A stretch of DNA of 64,000 bases from Roseiarcus sp036488815 (GTDB taxonomy: Bacteria > Pseudomonadota > Alphaproteobacteria > Rhizobiales > Beijerinckiaceae), in assembly GCA_036488815.1 (NCBI GenBank), contig DASXGX010000110.1, positions 44,006 to 108,005 on the forward strand, written 5' to 3'. Made by a program: the position numbers and the translations under genes. The notes beneath the pieces were generated by a model, which was not told the DNA's origin, made no database searches, and saw only the letters and a program-made list of their open reading frames with translations. Below, in pieces: positions 45,545 to 57,507 of this stretch; the stretch's first letter is position 1, and the number at the start of each line of letters is the position of its first letter.

Positions 45545-46216
45545 TTAAGCCCGATCGACGATCGCCATCATGAAGCCGTCCCATCCCTTGCCGCCGACGG
45601 TCTGAATGACCGTCGCGCTCACGCGGGGCTCTTTTGCGATCATGTCGAACATCCGCCTTGAGCCCTGCACCGTCGGATCGGCGCTCGCCCGATCGAGGAT
45701 CGCGCCCTCACGCACGACATTGTCGCAGACGATGACTGTGCCGGGCCGCGCCAACCGCAGGGCCCAGGCGAAATACTCGGGATTGCGCGGCTTGTCGGCG
45801 TCGATGAAGATGAGGTCGAACGGGCCGACGCCCTCCTCTTCGATACGCGGCAGCGTGTCGAGCGCGGGCCCGACACGCAGCCGGACCTGACCGGAGAGGC
45901 CAGCGCGCCGGATGTTTTCACGCGCCGCCTCGGCGTGTTTCGCATTGGCCTCCAAGGTCACGACGAAGCCGTCGGCTGGCAGAGCGCGGGCCAGCCAGAT
46001 GGTCGAATACCCGCCTAAAGCGCCGATCTCGAGCACTTTGCGCGCCCGGGCCATGCGGGCGAGGAGGTAAAGCAACTTGCCTTGCGGCGGCGAGACGTCG
46101 ATCGGCGGCAGGCCCGCGGCTGCGTTCGTCGCCAGCGCCGCCTCGAGCGCGAAGTCAGACGCGACGAGCTTCTCCACGATGTAAGAGTCGACCGCGCTCC
46201 ATTTCGCATCCTCCAT
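45545..46216 (-). CDS. SAM-dependent O-methyltransferase (COMT/CCoAMT type 3)
   Basis: This 223-residue cytoplasmic methyltransferase belongs to the O-methyltransferase family 3. Motif I is VLEIGALGGYSTIWLARAL (61-79), the SAM-ribose acid is in VVTLEAN, and the metal-binding LIFIDADKPRNPEYF contains D139 and D141. VIVCDNVVREGAI is the usual third metal/substrate segment. Substrates in this family include catechols and caffeoyl-CoA; the actual one is unknown. The ATG at 46216 is used. It converges with the M23 peptidase gene (15-bp gap) and is divergent from the antiporter. Confidence 0.9.
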   Translation of the reverse strand: MEDAKWSAVDSYIVEKLVASDFALEAALATNAAAGLPPIDVSPPQGKLLYLLARMARARKVLEIGALGGYSTIWLARALPADGFVVTLEANAKHAEAARENIRRAGLSGQVRLRVGPALDTLPRIEEEGVGPFDLIFIDADKPRNPEYFAWALRLARPGTVIVCDNVVREGAILDRASADPTVQGSRRMFDMIAKEPRVSATVIQTVGGKGWDGFMMAIVDRA

Positions 46217-46337
46217 CCCGCATCTCCATTTCCCGCGAGAAACTCGCAAGACAATACGACACTCCTGCGACGGCGCGAATCGCGTTTCGTCGTTCGATTG
46301 CAGTTTCGCTCCGGGGGGCCGCTGTTTACAAAGCGGC

Positions 46338-47543
46338 ATGGACATCATCGTCGCCAGGACCATCGAGTTGTTGGGCGTCGCAATGGTGGTCGCGATCCTC
46401 GCGCGCCGCCTGCGCTTGCCCTACACCGTCGGTCTCGTGCTGACCGGCCTGGCGCTGGCGCTCGCGCGCGTCGGCGGCGACGTCACGCTGACCCACGAAG
46501 TCATTTTCGACGTGATCCTTCCCCCATTGCTGTTCGAGGCGGCGCTCAGCATTCGTTGGGGCGCGCTGCGCCGGGAACTGCCGCTCGTTCTCGCGCTGGC
46601 GACGCTCGGCGTCGCGCTGTGCGCGCTCGTGGTCGCCCTCGGCGCGGCGACGCTGCTGGGATGGCCGCTCGCCCCCTCGCTGGCGTTCGGGGCGCTGATC
46701 GCGGCCACCGACCCGATTGCGGTCATCGCCTTGTTGCGCGAAACGCGCGTCGCGGGACGCCTCCGGCTCGTCATCGAGAGCGAGAGTCTGCTGAACGACG
46801 GCGTGGCCGCGCTGCTGTTCACGCTCGTCGTCGCCTCGACCGCGGCGAGCGCCCACGCGCCAACCGCCCTCGGCGTCCTCCGCGAGACGTTGTTGATCGG
46901 CGGCGGCGGAGTCGCGCTCGGGCTGGTCGTTGGCGGCGTCGCGATCCTCGTCGCCGGGCGAACGAGCGATCATCTGGTCGAGACGGCGCTGACCGCCGTC
47001 GCCGCCTACGGCTCCCTGCTCGCCGCCGAACGGCTGGGCGCCTCAGGGCTTCTCGCCACCGTTTCCGCCGGGCTATTGATGGGCAACCTCGGCGTGCTCG
47101 CGGACGACGCCGACCCGTTCGCCCTGTCCTCGCAAGGCCGCGCGTTCGTCGCCGAATTCTGGGAATTCGCCGCCTTCGTCGCCAATTCGCTGGTGTTCCT
47201 GCTGATCGGCCTGGCGCTGGCGAGAACGCCGACGCGGGCGTTCGGGGCGCTCGCCGTGGCCGTCGCGCTGGCGCTCGTCGGGCGTGCTGCGACCGTCTAT
47301 CCAGTCGCTCTGTTGTTCGCCCGCAGCCGCTGGGCGGCTTCATGGGCGGAATTGCATTTTCTCTGGTGGGGCGGATTGCGCGGCGCGCTCGCGCTCGCCC
47401 TCGCGCTCGCATTGCCGCCCTCGATGCCCTATCGCGACGACATCCTCGTCGCCGCCTTCGGCGTCGTCGCCTTCTCGATCCTCGTGCAGGGCCTCACCGC
47501 GAAATTCGCACTGAGCGTCCTGGGACTGCGCAAGAAGGGATAG
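46338..47543 (+). CDS. Na+/H+ antiporter, CPA1 (NhaP-like) family
   Basis: This 401-residue inner-membrane protein has about 12 hydrophobic segments and exchanges cytoplasmic Na+ (or K+) for H+. The ion-site motifs are ATDPIAVIALLRE (Asp of the CPA1 ND/DP pair) and ESESLLNDGVAALLF; FDVILPPLLFEAALSIRW and FWWGGLRGALALALAL (LWWGGLRGAL) are also diagnostic. It lacks the long cytoplasmic C-terminal domain of larger NhaP or NHE proteins. It converges with the phosphofructokinase gene with a 5-bp gap. Confidence 0.92.
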   Translation: MDIIVARTIELLGVAMVVAILARRLRLPYTVGLVLTGLALALARVGGDVTLTHEVIFDVILPPLLFEAALSIRWGALRRELPLVLALATLGVALCALVVALGAATLLGWPLAPSLAFGALIAATDPIAVIALLRETRVAGRLRLVIESESLLNDGVAALLFTLVVASTAASAHAPTALGVLRETLLIGGGGVALGLVVGGVAILVAGRTSDHLVETALTAVAAYGSLLAAERLGASGLLATVSAGLLMGNLGVLADDADPFALSSQGRAFVAEFWEFAAFVANSLVFLLIGLALARTPTRAFGALAVAVALALVGRAATVYPVALLFARSRWAASWAELHFLWWGGLRGALALALALALPPSMPYRDDILVAAFGVVAFSILVQGLTAKFALSVLGLRKKG

Positions 47544-47548
47544 TCCGC

Positions 47549-48757
47549 CTATTTGGAAACCTTCGCGACCTTGGCTCCCCGCAGGCGCCGCACTTCCGGC
47601 AGGCCTGAGCCGAGGAGCGGGCGCAGATAGTCGTGGAAGTCCGGCGTGACGTCGTTGCCCGCCGCGGCGATGTATCGGTCCTCCATCACCCGCGTCTTGC
47701 CGGCGACGCTCTCGAGCGCGATCAAGGGATAGTCGACCGCGTAGTTGGCGACGCGGCGGATCGCCACCGAGCCGTTGCGGCCCGCACCGATCGCGTATTG
47801 GACGGCCTTCTCGCCGACCTCGCGCGCTTCGCTCTGGTCGACGTCCGAAACGCAGCCGACGAACGAGCGCTGCAGATAGCCGAAGGTGTCGCCGCGAACG
47901 CGCTTGATGCCGAGCTTGCTCTTGATCTCCTCGCAAAGCAGATCGGCGAGCGCGCCGGTGCCGGAGAGCTGCACGTTGCCGTGCGCGTCCTTCTCGAGGC
48001 CGCCGGAGAGCTTTTCGAGAATGGGGGCGCCGCTGGCGTCGTGAATGCCCTCCGAGGCCGCGATGACGCAGCGTCCATGCCGCTCGTAAATCGCCTTCAC
48101 GTCGGCGAGGAAATCGTCGATCACAAAGGTGCGCTCAGGCAGATAGATGAGGTGCGGACCGTCGTCGGGGAAGCGGCGCGCCAGCGCCGAGGCCGCCGTC
48201 AGGAAGCCCGCGTGCCGGCCCATGACGACCGCGCAATAGACGCCGCTCAGCGCCGCATTGTCGAGATTGACGCCCATGAACGCCTGGACCACGAAGCGCG
48301 CCGCCGAGGGGTAGCCCGGCGTGTGGTCGAAGCCCGCGAGATCGTTGTCGATCGTCTTGGGGATGTGGATCGCGCGGAGCGGTCGGCCGGCCTTCTCAGC
48401 CTCCTCGGCGACGATGCGCACCGTGTCGGAGGAATCGTTGCCGCCGATGTAGAGGAAGGTGTCGATCTCATGCGCCGCGAGGACCTTGAAGATCTCCTGG
48501 CAATATTTGAGATCGGGCTTGTCGCGCGTCGAGCCGAGCGCGGCGGCGGGAGTTGCGGCGACCGCCTCCAGGTTGGCGGTCGTCTCCTGGCCGAGATCGA
48601 CGAAATCCTCGTTGACGACGCCGCGCACGCCATGAAGGGCGCCATACACCGCCGTGACGCCGGCGAACCGTCGCGCCTCGAGCGCGACGCCGACCAGGGA
48701 CTGGTTGATGACGGCGGTCGGACCGCCTCCCTGCGCGACAAGGATCTTGTGCGACAT
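47549..48757 (-). CDS. pfp: Pyrophosphate-dependent 6-phosphofructokinase
   Basis: This enzyme reversibly phosphorylates fructose-6-phosphate using PPi in place of ATP. The 402-residue protein has QGGGPTAVINQSL, GGNDSSDT (105-112, Asp at the position of Gly104 in ATP enzymes) and PKTIDNDLAGFDHT, where Lys134 replaces the Gly of ATP-PFK and marks PPi specificity; D137 is the catalytic base. MGRHAGFLTAA is also present. The ATG at 48757 starts MSHKILVAQ. PPi-PFK is known in several methanotrophs and other bacteria, and PPi saved here links to the H+-PPase at 27412-29538. Confidence 0.93.
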   Translation of the reverse strand: MSHKILVAQGGGPTAVINQSLVGVALEARRFAGVTAVYGALHGVRGVVNEDFVDLGQETTANLEAVAATPAAALGSTRDKPDLKYCQEIFKVLAAHEIDTFLYIGGNDSSDTVRIVAEEAEKAGRPLRAIHIPKTIDNDLAGFDHTPGYPSAARFVVQAFMGVNLDNAALSGVYCAVVMGRHAGFLTAASALARRFPDDGPHLIYLPERTFVIDDFLADVKAIYERHGRCVIAASEGIHDASGAPILEKLSGGLEKDAHGNVQLSGTGALADLLCEEIKSKLGIKRVRGDTFGYLQRSFVGCVSDVDQSEAREVGEKAVQYAIGAGRNGSVAIRRVANYAVDYPLIALESVAGKTRVMEDRYIAAAGNDVTPDFHDYLRPLLGSGLPEVRRLRGAKVAKVSK

Positions 48758-48892
48758 GGTGACAATCTCCTCTGGTCGGGCGTCTCGCCGCCCTGCCCCA
48801 TCGCCCTTTACGGCGGGCCGCGGGCCAGCGCAAGGCACGCCTGCGCGCCCTGGGTCGTCAACGCAAATCGTTGGGATTGGGCCAACGCCCTC

Positions 48893-49843
48893 TCAGGCGG
48901 CTCCGCGTCGCTTCTGGCTGAGATAGTAGGCTGCTTTGCGCGCCCGCATGATTTCGCCGAGTGGGCGATGATCGGCGAGGCCTCCCCAGGGATCGAAGAC
49001 CGCTCCCTCAATGTCGTCCGCGGCGCCGATGAGGGTCAGGCGCGCTACCTTCACAAAGGGCGATTGCGATTCGGGCCAGATCACGGTCGGATTCTCGATT
49101 GGGGTCGTCGCCTCGTCGACGAAGAACTGCAATGCGACGTCATAGACGATCGGCCCCGCGGCCAAACGGTCGCGCATGTCGGCCTCAAAATCCTTTCGGG
49201 TCGGCGGGGCCGGCTTCACCGGCGACAGCTGTACTCGGGCGGCGTAAGGGCCGACTGCGATGGGAAGCACCGTGTTGAAGGTCTCCGTGGCGAAGCCCGA
49301 GAACGGCTTCCCCAGCGTGGCGGCCATCATCTTCAACCGCGAGAGAGCGGCCCGCAGTCCGTAGGTGCGAAAGAGCCGCACCAACAGGGCTCCCTGCCCG
49401 TTGGCCGCTGTGGCGACGAGTTCGACGAACTCGTCGCTCGTGCGCGAGGCGAAAAGCTCGTGATTGATGAAAAGGAAATCCTGGTGGTCGGTCACACCGC
49501 CGAGCGAGGAAGGGCCGGCGACGCCCTGCACCTTCACGGCAAAGCCGCGAATGTCGCCCTTGGCGTTCGCCTGCACGTCGAACGAGCCATTGGACAAGCG
49601 CGCCACGGCGGGATAACGACCCGGCGTCCGGAAAATCCCATGCCTCGCCTCCGTCGGCAAGTCGGCCAAAACCTCGAACGTCGCTTGAGCGCCCAGAACG
49701 GGCTTGCGATGCAAGAGGCGCCCGGGCCCGTAGCGGGCCGATTTGGCGACGTGCACTGCGGCGAGCCGCTCGCCTTGGCGGGCGAAGCGCGCCTCCTCGT
49801 CCGAATCGATCCGTTCGCGCCAAGCGGTCGACGGCGGGCTCAT
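48893..49843 (-). CDS. Catalase-fold heme protein (COX/LOX-linked catalase-like)
   Basis: This 316-residue protein has the core of the heme catalase fold without a signal peptide. LLHRKPVLGAQATFEVL aligns with the catalase VHAKG...GTFTV distal-His segment; KGDIRGFAVKVQG matches ERDIRGFAMKF; DHQDFLFIN replaces the NTPVFFIRD segment; and the proximal heme motif is RKAAY (RxxxY) in RPLGEIMRARKAAYYLS. Proteins of this minimal type act as peroxidases or fatty-acid-hydroperoxide enzymes near lipoxygenases, but no lipoxygenase is here. The ATG at 49843 (MSPPSTAWRERID) is used. It lies 135 bp upstream of pfp on the same strand and is divergent from dnaE. Confidence 0.78.
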   Translation of the reverse strand: MSPPSTAWRERIDSDEEARFARQGERLAAVHVAKSARYGPGRLLHRKPVLGAQATFEVLADLPTEARHGIFRTPGRYPAVARLSNGSFDVQANAKGDIRGFAVKVQGVAGPSSLGGVTDHQDFLFINHELFASRTSDEFVELVATAANGQGALLVRLFRTYGLRAALSRLKMMAATLGKPFSGFATETFNTVLPIAVGPYAARVQLSPVKPAPPTRKDFEADMRDRLAAGPIVYDVALQFFVDEATTPIENPTVIWPESQSPFVKVARLTLIGAADDIEGAVFDPWGGLADHRPLGEIMRARKAAYYLSQKRRGAA

Positions 49844-49985
49844 CTCGTTGCATCCCCCAGAGGCCTTGCGGACTTTATGCGTCGCCGCGCGCGAGAGGCA
49901 AGCTGCATTTTCCCCGTCAAACCGGCGACGCCATCTCGACCCGGCGGCCCCAAGCGGCCACAATGACGCCGCGAGCGGAGCGCCC

Positions 49986-53444
<3,459 letters not shown>

Positions 53445-53826
53445 CGGCGTTCAGCGGAAGGTGGATATTTGACGGCAAGCCGCGAAGCGCAGCGGAAGGC
53501 CCAAGCGGACTTCCAAGACTTGCGAACCGGCGAAGTCTAGGAAATCCATCTCGAAGTTCACTCTCCAAGAGATAAGAAGAATTTCTTCATCATACTTGTA
53601 GATCTGGCGTTTCTACGCATTGCCGTAAATGCACATTAACTCAGCAGCGTTAGCCTCCTTCTGACCAAGAGGCATCCCGAAAATATCAGGCTCAAATACG
53701 GTTTAGCTGCAATATCGAACTGCGCGCTTACAGGGCCGTTAGAAGCACATTTTATGTAGCCTTGCGGACGTGCGTGTCGGTTCGCCGACCAACAACTCGT
53801 TGAAACTTCGCGTGCGTGGATTTTTC
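53445..53826 (+). promoter_or_regulatory. 382-bp AT-richer intergenic leader of the glycan-synthase module
   Basis: No gene is supported here. From about 53540 to 53765 the DNA is distinctly richer in A and T than the rest of the window and contains a GAAGAA-T-TTCTTC dyad (53576-53588) and several T-rich tracts. That composition, right before a two-gene exopolysaccharide operon, points to a regulatory region or acquired sequence. A TTACAG/TTTATG pair 17 nt apart at 53728-53756 is a weak promoter candidate. No RNA gene was recognised. Confidence 0.4.
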
Positions 53827-55317
53827 ATGAAAAATCTTACGTCGAGTAAGCCAGCGGTCTTTGTTCCAGCTCCGGAGCCGGGCGAGCAATCGGTTCAGCG
53901 CGCGCCGGCCGCCGCCGTCGGTCCCGCCGAGGGTCAGACCCACCCTCGGGACGGACACGATGCGGCCCAGGGCGTTCACGGCATGCGGTCAGCTCTCATT
54001 CAGGCGTTCGTGGAAGCGCCGCCTGACGGCGCCGGATCCACTGAAAAGCCGTCGCGGGATGCCGAAAGCATGCGGAGGCGCAGTCTCCTCTCGCGCATCC
54101 CGCCTGGTCGGCTGCTGAAGGCGGGCGTCGGGCTGGCCCTGCTCGTCGTCTTCGGCTGGATGCCCCTGCAGACGCTTCTCCTCGCTTCCAGCGTCGAAGC
54201 GGTGGTCAATTCGAGGATCGTGACCGTCCGCTCGCCGATCGACGGCGTGGTCGCGGCGGCGCCGAATGAACTGAGGGCGTGGTCAACGGACAAAGGCGCC
54301 CCGGTTCTCCGCATCCATAACGACAAGGCCGACCGCAGCCGCCTCGACGATCTGCGCCGCCAGCTTGGCGATCTCGAAGACGAGCGGCCGAAACTCGTGC
54401 GCCAGCGCGAACTGGCGCAGGCGAGCCTTGAGGACCTCACCGCACAAACACAGCAGTTCACCGAAGGGCGCGTCCTTGAACTCGAGGCGCGCATCGGCGC
54501 TTTGAGCCACGACATCAAGGCCGCTTCTGCGCGCAACGAAGAAGCGGACGCCGCCTTGACGCGCGCCGAGGCTCTCATGAAAGCGGGCGCGGTGACGCAG
54601 GCCGAACTGGGGCGCCTGCGGCGTGACAAGATCGTCGCCGCCGAGAGCGCCGAGAGCGCGCGCCTGCATTTCGAGGAAGCGTCGGTCGAACTCGACGCCG
54701 CCAAGCGCGGCGCCTTCCTCGGCGACAGCTACAACGATCGACCGAGTTCCGCCCAGCGCGCCGACGAAATGCGTTTGCGCGTCGGCAACCTCACGGCGGA
54801 CCTGCAGGCGCACGACGCCGCGCTCGGCCGAATGCGTGCCGCTGTCGCGGACGAGGAAGCGCGCTACCAAATGCGTTCGGACGTAGAGGTCGCGCTTCCG
54901 GTGAGCGGTCGCGTCTGGGAGGTTCTTACATCGCCCGGCGAGCATGTCAGCAGCGGCCAGGATCTCGTCCGCCTGCTCGACTGCGCCAGCGCCGTCGTCA
55001 CGGCGAACGTCAGCGAGTCGGTCTACAATCGTCTTCAAGTCGGTAGCCACGCGACCTTTCGTCCGTCCACGGGCGGCCGATCCTATGTCGGCTCGGTGGT
55101 CAATCTGACTGGAAGCGCCGGCGCGCCAGCCAATTTCGCGATTTTGCCGAGTTCGTTGCTCAAGGAAGCCTATCACGTGACCATCGCGGTCCCGGCGATC
55201 GCGGAGAGCGGCGACTGCAGCGTCGGGCGAACGGGCCGAGTTACATTCGAAGACGGCGCTGCTGACGCCGACGCAACCGCGGCGGACGCGCTCGCTCTGG
55301 GCTTGCGGCGTGATTAA
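53827..55317 (+). CDS. HlyD-like membrane fusion protein of a glycan synthase module (BgsB-like)
   Basis: This 496-residue protein has a cytoplasmic, proline-rich N-terminus (1-90), one transmembrane helix (about 98-120), a lipoyl-like beta segment (VEAVVNSRIVTVRSPIDGVV), a long alpha-helical hairpin (about 165-330) and a C-terminal lipoyl/barrel region (VALPVSGRVWEVLTSPGEHVSSGQ). This is the HlyD/EmrA architecture. Fused to no ABC or RND pump, it is instead coupled (8-bp overlap) to a BcsA-type glycosyltransferase, as for the BgsB partner of the mixed-linkage beta-glucan synthase BgsA in rhizobia. It probably guides nascent polysaccharide through the periplasm. The ATG at 53827 follows an AT-rich leader. 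Confidence 0.8.
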   Translation: MKNLTSSKPAVFVPAPEPGEQSVQRAPAAAVGPAEGQTHPRDGHDAAQGVHGMRSALIQAFVEAPPDGAGSTEKPSRDAESMRRRSLLSRIPPGRLLKAGVGLALLVVFGWMPLQTLLLASSVEAVVNSRIVTVRSPIDGVVAAAPNELRAWSTDKGAPVLRIHNDKADRSRLDDLRRQLGDLEDERPKLVRQRELAQASLEDLTAQTQQFTEGRVLELEARIGALSHDIKAASARNEEADAALTRAEALMKAGAVTQAELGRLRRDKIVAAESAESARLHFEEASVELDAAKRGAFLGDSYNDRPSSAQRADEMRLRVGNLTADLQAHDAALGRMRAAVADEEARYQMRSDVEVALPVSGRVWEVLTSPGEHVSSGQDLVRLLDCASAVVTANVSESVYNRLQVGSHATFRPSTGGRSYVGSVVNLTGSAGAPANFAILPSSLLKEAYHVTIAVPAIAESGDCSVGRTGRVTFEDGAADADATAADALALGLRRD

Positions 55318-57280
55318 GGTCGGTCCGACTGAACTGCTTGGCGCATTTTGGCCGACGTTGGCTCTGCTGGGCGCCAGCCTCGTCTTCGCGGCGAGCGTGC
55401 GACGCGAGTCGGCGCCGCTGCGAATGGGAATGACGGCTGTCAGTCTCGCCCTCCTCGCGCGTTACTTCCTATGGCGCGCGACGTCGACGTTGCCGTCAGC
55501 GGGCTTCACGCTCGATTTTGCCGTCGGCTTGATTTTCTTGGTCGTCGAATCGGGTGGAGTCGCTGCGACGGCGCTGTCGCTGGTCTTGTTGTCCCGCACC
55601 CGGGATCGTTCATCGGAAGCAGACCGCAACGCCGGATGGCTCGACGCGCTGCCGCAGCGGCCGCTGATCGATGTCTTCATTTGCTCGTACAACGAAGACG
55701 AAAGCATCCTGGAGCGCACGATCGTCGGCGCCCAGGGGATGGACTACCGGAACTACCGGGTCTGGATGCTCGACGACGGCGGGCGGCCGTGGTTGCGCGC
55801 TTTGTGCGAGAACCTCAATTGCGGCTACATCGCTCGGCCGGACAATGCGGACGCCAAGGCGGGCAACATCAACTACGCCTTGGCGAAAGTCGCGCAATTG
55901 CCCAATCCGCCGCAATTCATCTCGATCCTCGACGCCGACTTCGTCCCCGCGCCGGAGTTTCTATCACGGGCGATGACGCTGTTTCACGACGATGGCGTCG
56001 GAATCGTCCAGACGCCGCAGCACTTCATCAATCCGGACCCGATCCAAACCAATCTGCTTGCATCGCGCGTATGGCCTGACGATCAGAGATTTTTCTTCGA
56101 CGTCGCTATGCCGGCCAAGGACGCCTGGTCGACGGCCTTCTGTTGCGGCACGTCGTCGATCATTCGCTTCGAGCCGTTGCGCGCGATCGGCGGCTTCCCG
56201 ACCGATTCCGTCACCGAGGACTATCTCCTCACCTTGCGGATGAAGGAAACCGGGTTCAGGACCGTCTATTTGAACGAGCCGCTATCCCTAGGGCTCGCGC
56301 CCGAGGGTCTCAAGGAATACGTCACCCAGCGCAGCCGCTGGTGCCTCGGATTCATGCAGATCGCGCGCGGACGCAGCGGCCCGTTGTCCCGCAGAAGCTC
56401 TTTGACCTTCATCGACCGGCTGTCGCTCGTCGAAAGCTTCCTCAACTGGACGACTGTCTATCCCGCCAAGCTGATGGGCCTGATCGTGCCAATTCTCTAT
56501 CTGCTGCTGGGCATCCGGTCGATGCGCGCCGACATGGGAGACGCCGCCAATTATTTCCTGCCGTATTTCATTTGGAGCACACTGACGATGAGTTGGCTGA
56601 CGCGAGGGCGGCAGATCCCGATCATGTCGGACGTCTGCCACCTCATTGCGGCGCCGGAAATCATCAAGGCGGTCCTGGCAGGCCTGTTGAAGCCGCAGGG
56701 GCAGAAGTTCCACGTGACCGCCAAGGGCGGCGATCGAGGCCGTCGATTCGTCGAGTGGCCGCTGCTCAGGATCTTCGGCGCGCTTCTCTTGTTGACCATC
56801 GCGTCGATCGGCTACGCGTTCCACCTCCACGTGCGCGGCGACGGCGTCGAATTCGGCGTGCTGGCGCTGTTCTGGAGTTGGTACAATTCCATCATTCTGT
56901 TGCTCGCTTGCTTCGTCTGCATCGAGCAGCCCCGACGACGGAAGGCCGAGCGCTTCGAGGCGAACGATCTCGTTACGCTCACGGTCGGTGGCGCGAGTCA
57001 TTTGCGCCAACTGATCGACATTTCCATTTCCGGCGCGCAAGTCGCCGGCGTCGCCCCCGCCCCGAGCGGCGCCGCGATAGAATGTCGGATCGGAAACAGC
57101 GCGGTGGAGGCGCGCATCGTGCGCGTTAGTCCAAGGTCGTTCGCGTTGAGTTTCGACGGATCGATCTCGGGCCGGTACGCGATGATCCGGCATTTTTACT
57201 CCAATCAGTACGTGAAGGCGATTGAATCCGTGAACGTAGCCAGCGTCACCAAAGTGGTGGCGCGCAGGTTGTTCCAGTGA
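55310..57280 (+). CDS. BcsA-type processive beta-glycan synthase with PilZ domain
   Basis: This 656-residue inner-membrane GT2 enzyme should polymerise a beta-glucan from UDP-sugar and extrude it. Catalytic motifs are intact: DVFICSYNED, DDGG (D155-D156), DAD (208-210), TED (302-304) and QRSRW (340-344). Hydrophobic helices flank the catalytic domain. The C-terminus carries a PilZ domain with RRRKAER (RxxxR, R544 and R548) and DISISG (DxSxxG, 570-575), the c-di-GMP-binding signature, so activity is probably gated by c-di-GMP. The start is GTG at 55310, overlapping the HlyD-like gene by 8 bases. No bcsB, bcsC or bcsZ is present, so it need not make cellulose; curdlan or mixed-linkage glucan are alternatives. 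Confidence 0.88.
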   Translation: MIKVGPTELLGAFWPTLALLGASLVFAASVRRESAPLRMGMTAVSLALLARYFLWRATSTLPSAGFTLDFAVGLIFLVVESGGVAATALSLVLLSRTRDRSSEADRNAGWLDALPQRPLIDVFICSYNEDESILERTIVGAQGMDYRNYRVWMLDDGGRPWLRALCENLNCGYIARPDNADAKAGNINYALAKVAQLPNPPQFISILDADFVPAPEFLSRAMTLFHDDGVGIVQTPQHFINPDPIQTNLLASRVWPDDQRFFFDVAMPAKDAWSTAFCCGTSSIIRFEPLRAIGGFPTDSVTEDYLLTLRMKETGFRTVYLNEPLSLGLAPEGLKEYVTQRSRWCLGFMQIARGRSGPLSRRSSLTFIDRLSLVESFLNWTTVYPAKLMGLIVPILYLLLGIRSMRADMGDAANYFLPYFIWSTLTMSWLTRGRQIPIMSDVCHLIAAPEIIKAVLAGLLKPQGQKFHVTAKGGDRGRRFVEWPLLRIFGALLLLTIASIGYAFHLHVRGDGVEFGVLALFWSWYNSIILLLACFVCIEQPRRRKAERFEANDLVTLTVGGASHLRQLIDISISGAQVAGVAPAPSGAAIECRIGNSAVEARIVRVSPRSFALSFDGSISGRYAMIRHFYSNQYVKAIESVNVASVTKVVARRLFQ

Positions 57281-57314
57281 GCCGAGGCGCGTAACGGCGC
57301 TATTGCGACCCGTC

Positions 57315-57393
57315 GCGACAAGCCGCCAGGACCATCAGATCCATCAGATCCATATCGGCGCCTCACGTCGCGCGGCTTGTCGCTCAGCGACAA
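57315..57393. promoter_or_regulatory. Nested inverted repeats: operator candidate upstream of the MDR oxidoreductase
   Basis: A 12-bp perfect inverted repeat (GCGACAAGCCGC at 57315-57326 and its complement at 57372-57383) encloses 45 bp, and its right arm overlaps a second perfect dyad, TTGTCGCT-C-AGCGACAA (57377-57393), 115 bp before the MDR gene start. The 17-bp dyad has the size and symmetry of a TetR/MarR-type operator; the large stem could also terminate the upstream operon. Confidence 0.5.
57332..57349. repeat. 9-bp tandem direct repeat
   Basis: CCATCAGAT is repeated twice without spacer between the arms of a 12-bp inverted repeat. It may be slippage or part of a regulatory site. Confidence 0.7.
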
Positions 57394-57507
57394 ATTAGGC
57401 TTGCCAGCGCGCGCAGTCGGCGCGGATATGGGCGCCAGGGAGATTTCGCCACAAAGACCGCGCTCACCAGTCGGGCCGCCGAGGCGGAGCAAGGCAAGGA
57501 GTGTCTC

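Noticed and set aside
47633..49966. 777-codon plus-strand frame spanning pfp and the catalase-like gene
   Set aside because: Antisense to two supported genes and lacks any known domain.
49743..49985. Earlier in-frame start for dnaE
   Set aside because: Would add 81 atypical residues overlapping the divergent catalase-like gene; the ATG at 49986 gives the family N-terminus.
55310..57280. Naming the synthase bcsA (cellulose synthase)
   Set aside because: No bcsB, bcsC or bcsZ nearby and an HlyD-type partner instead; polymer identity cannot be fixed, so no symbol is given.
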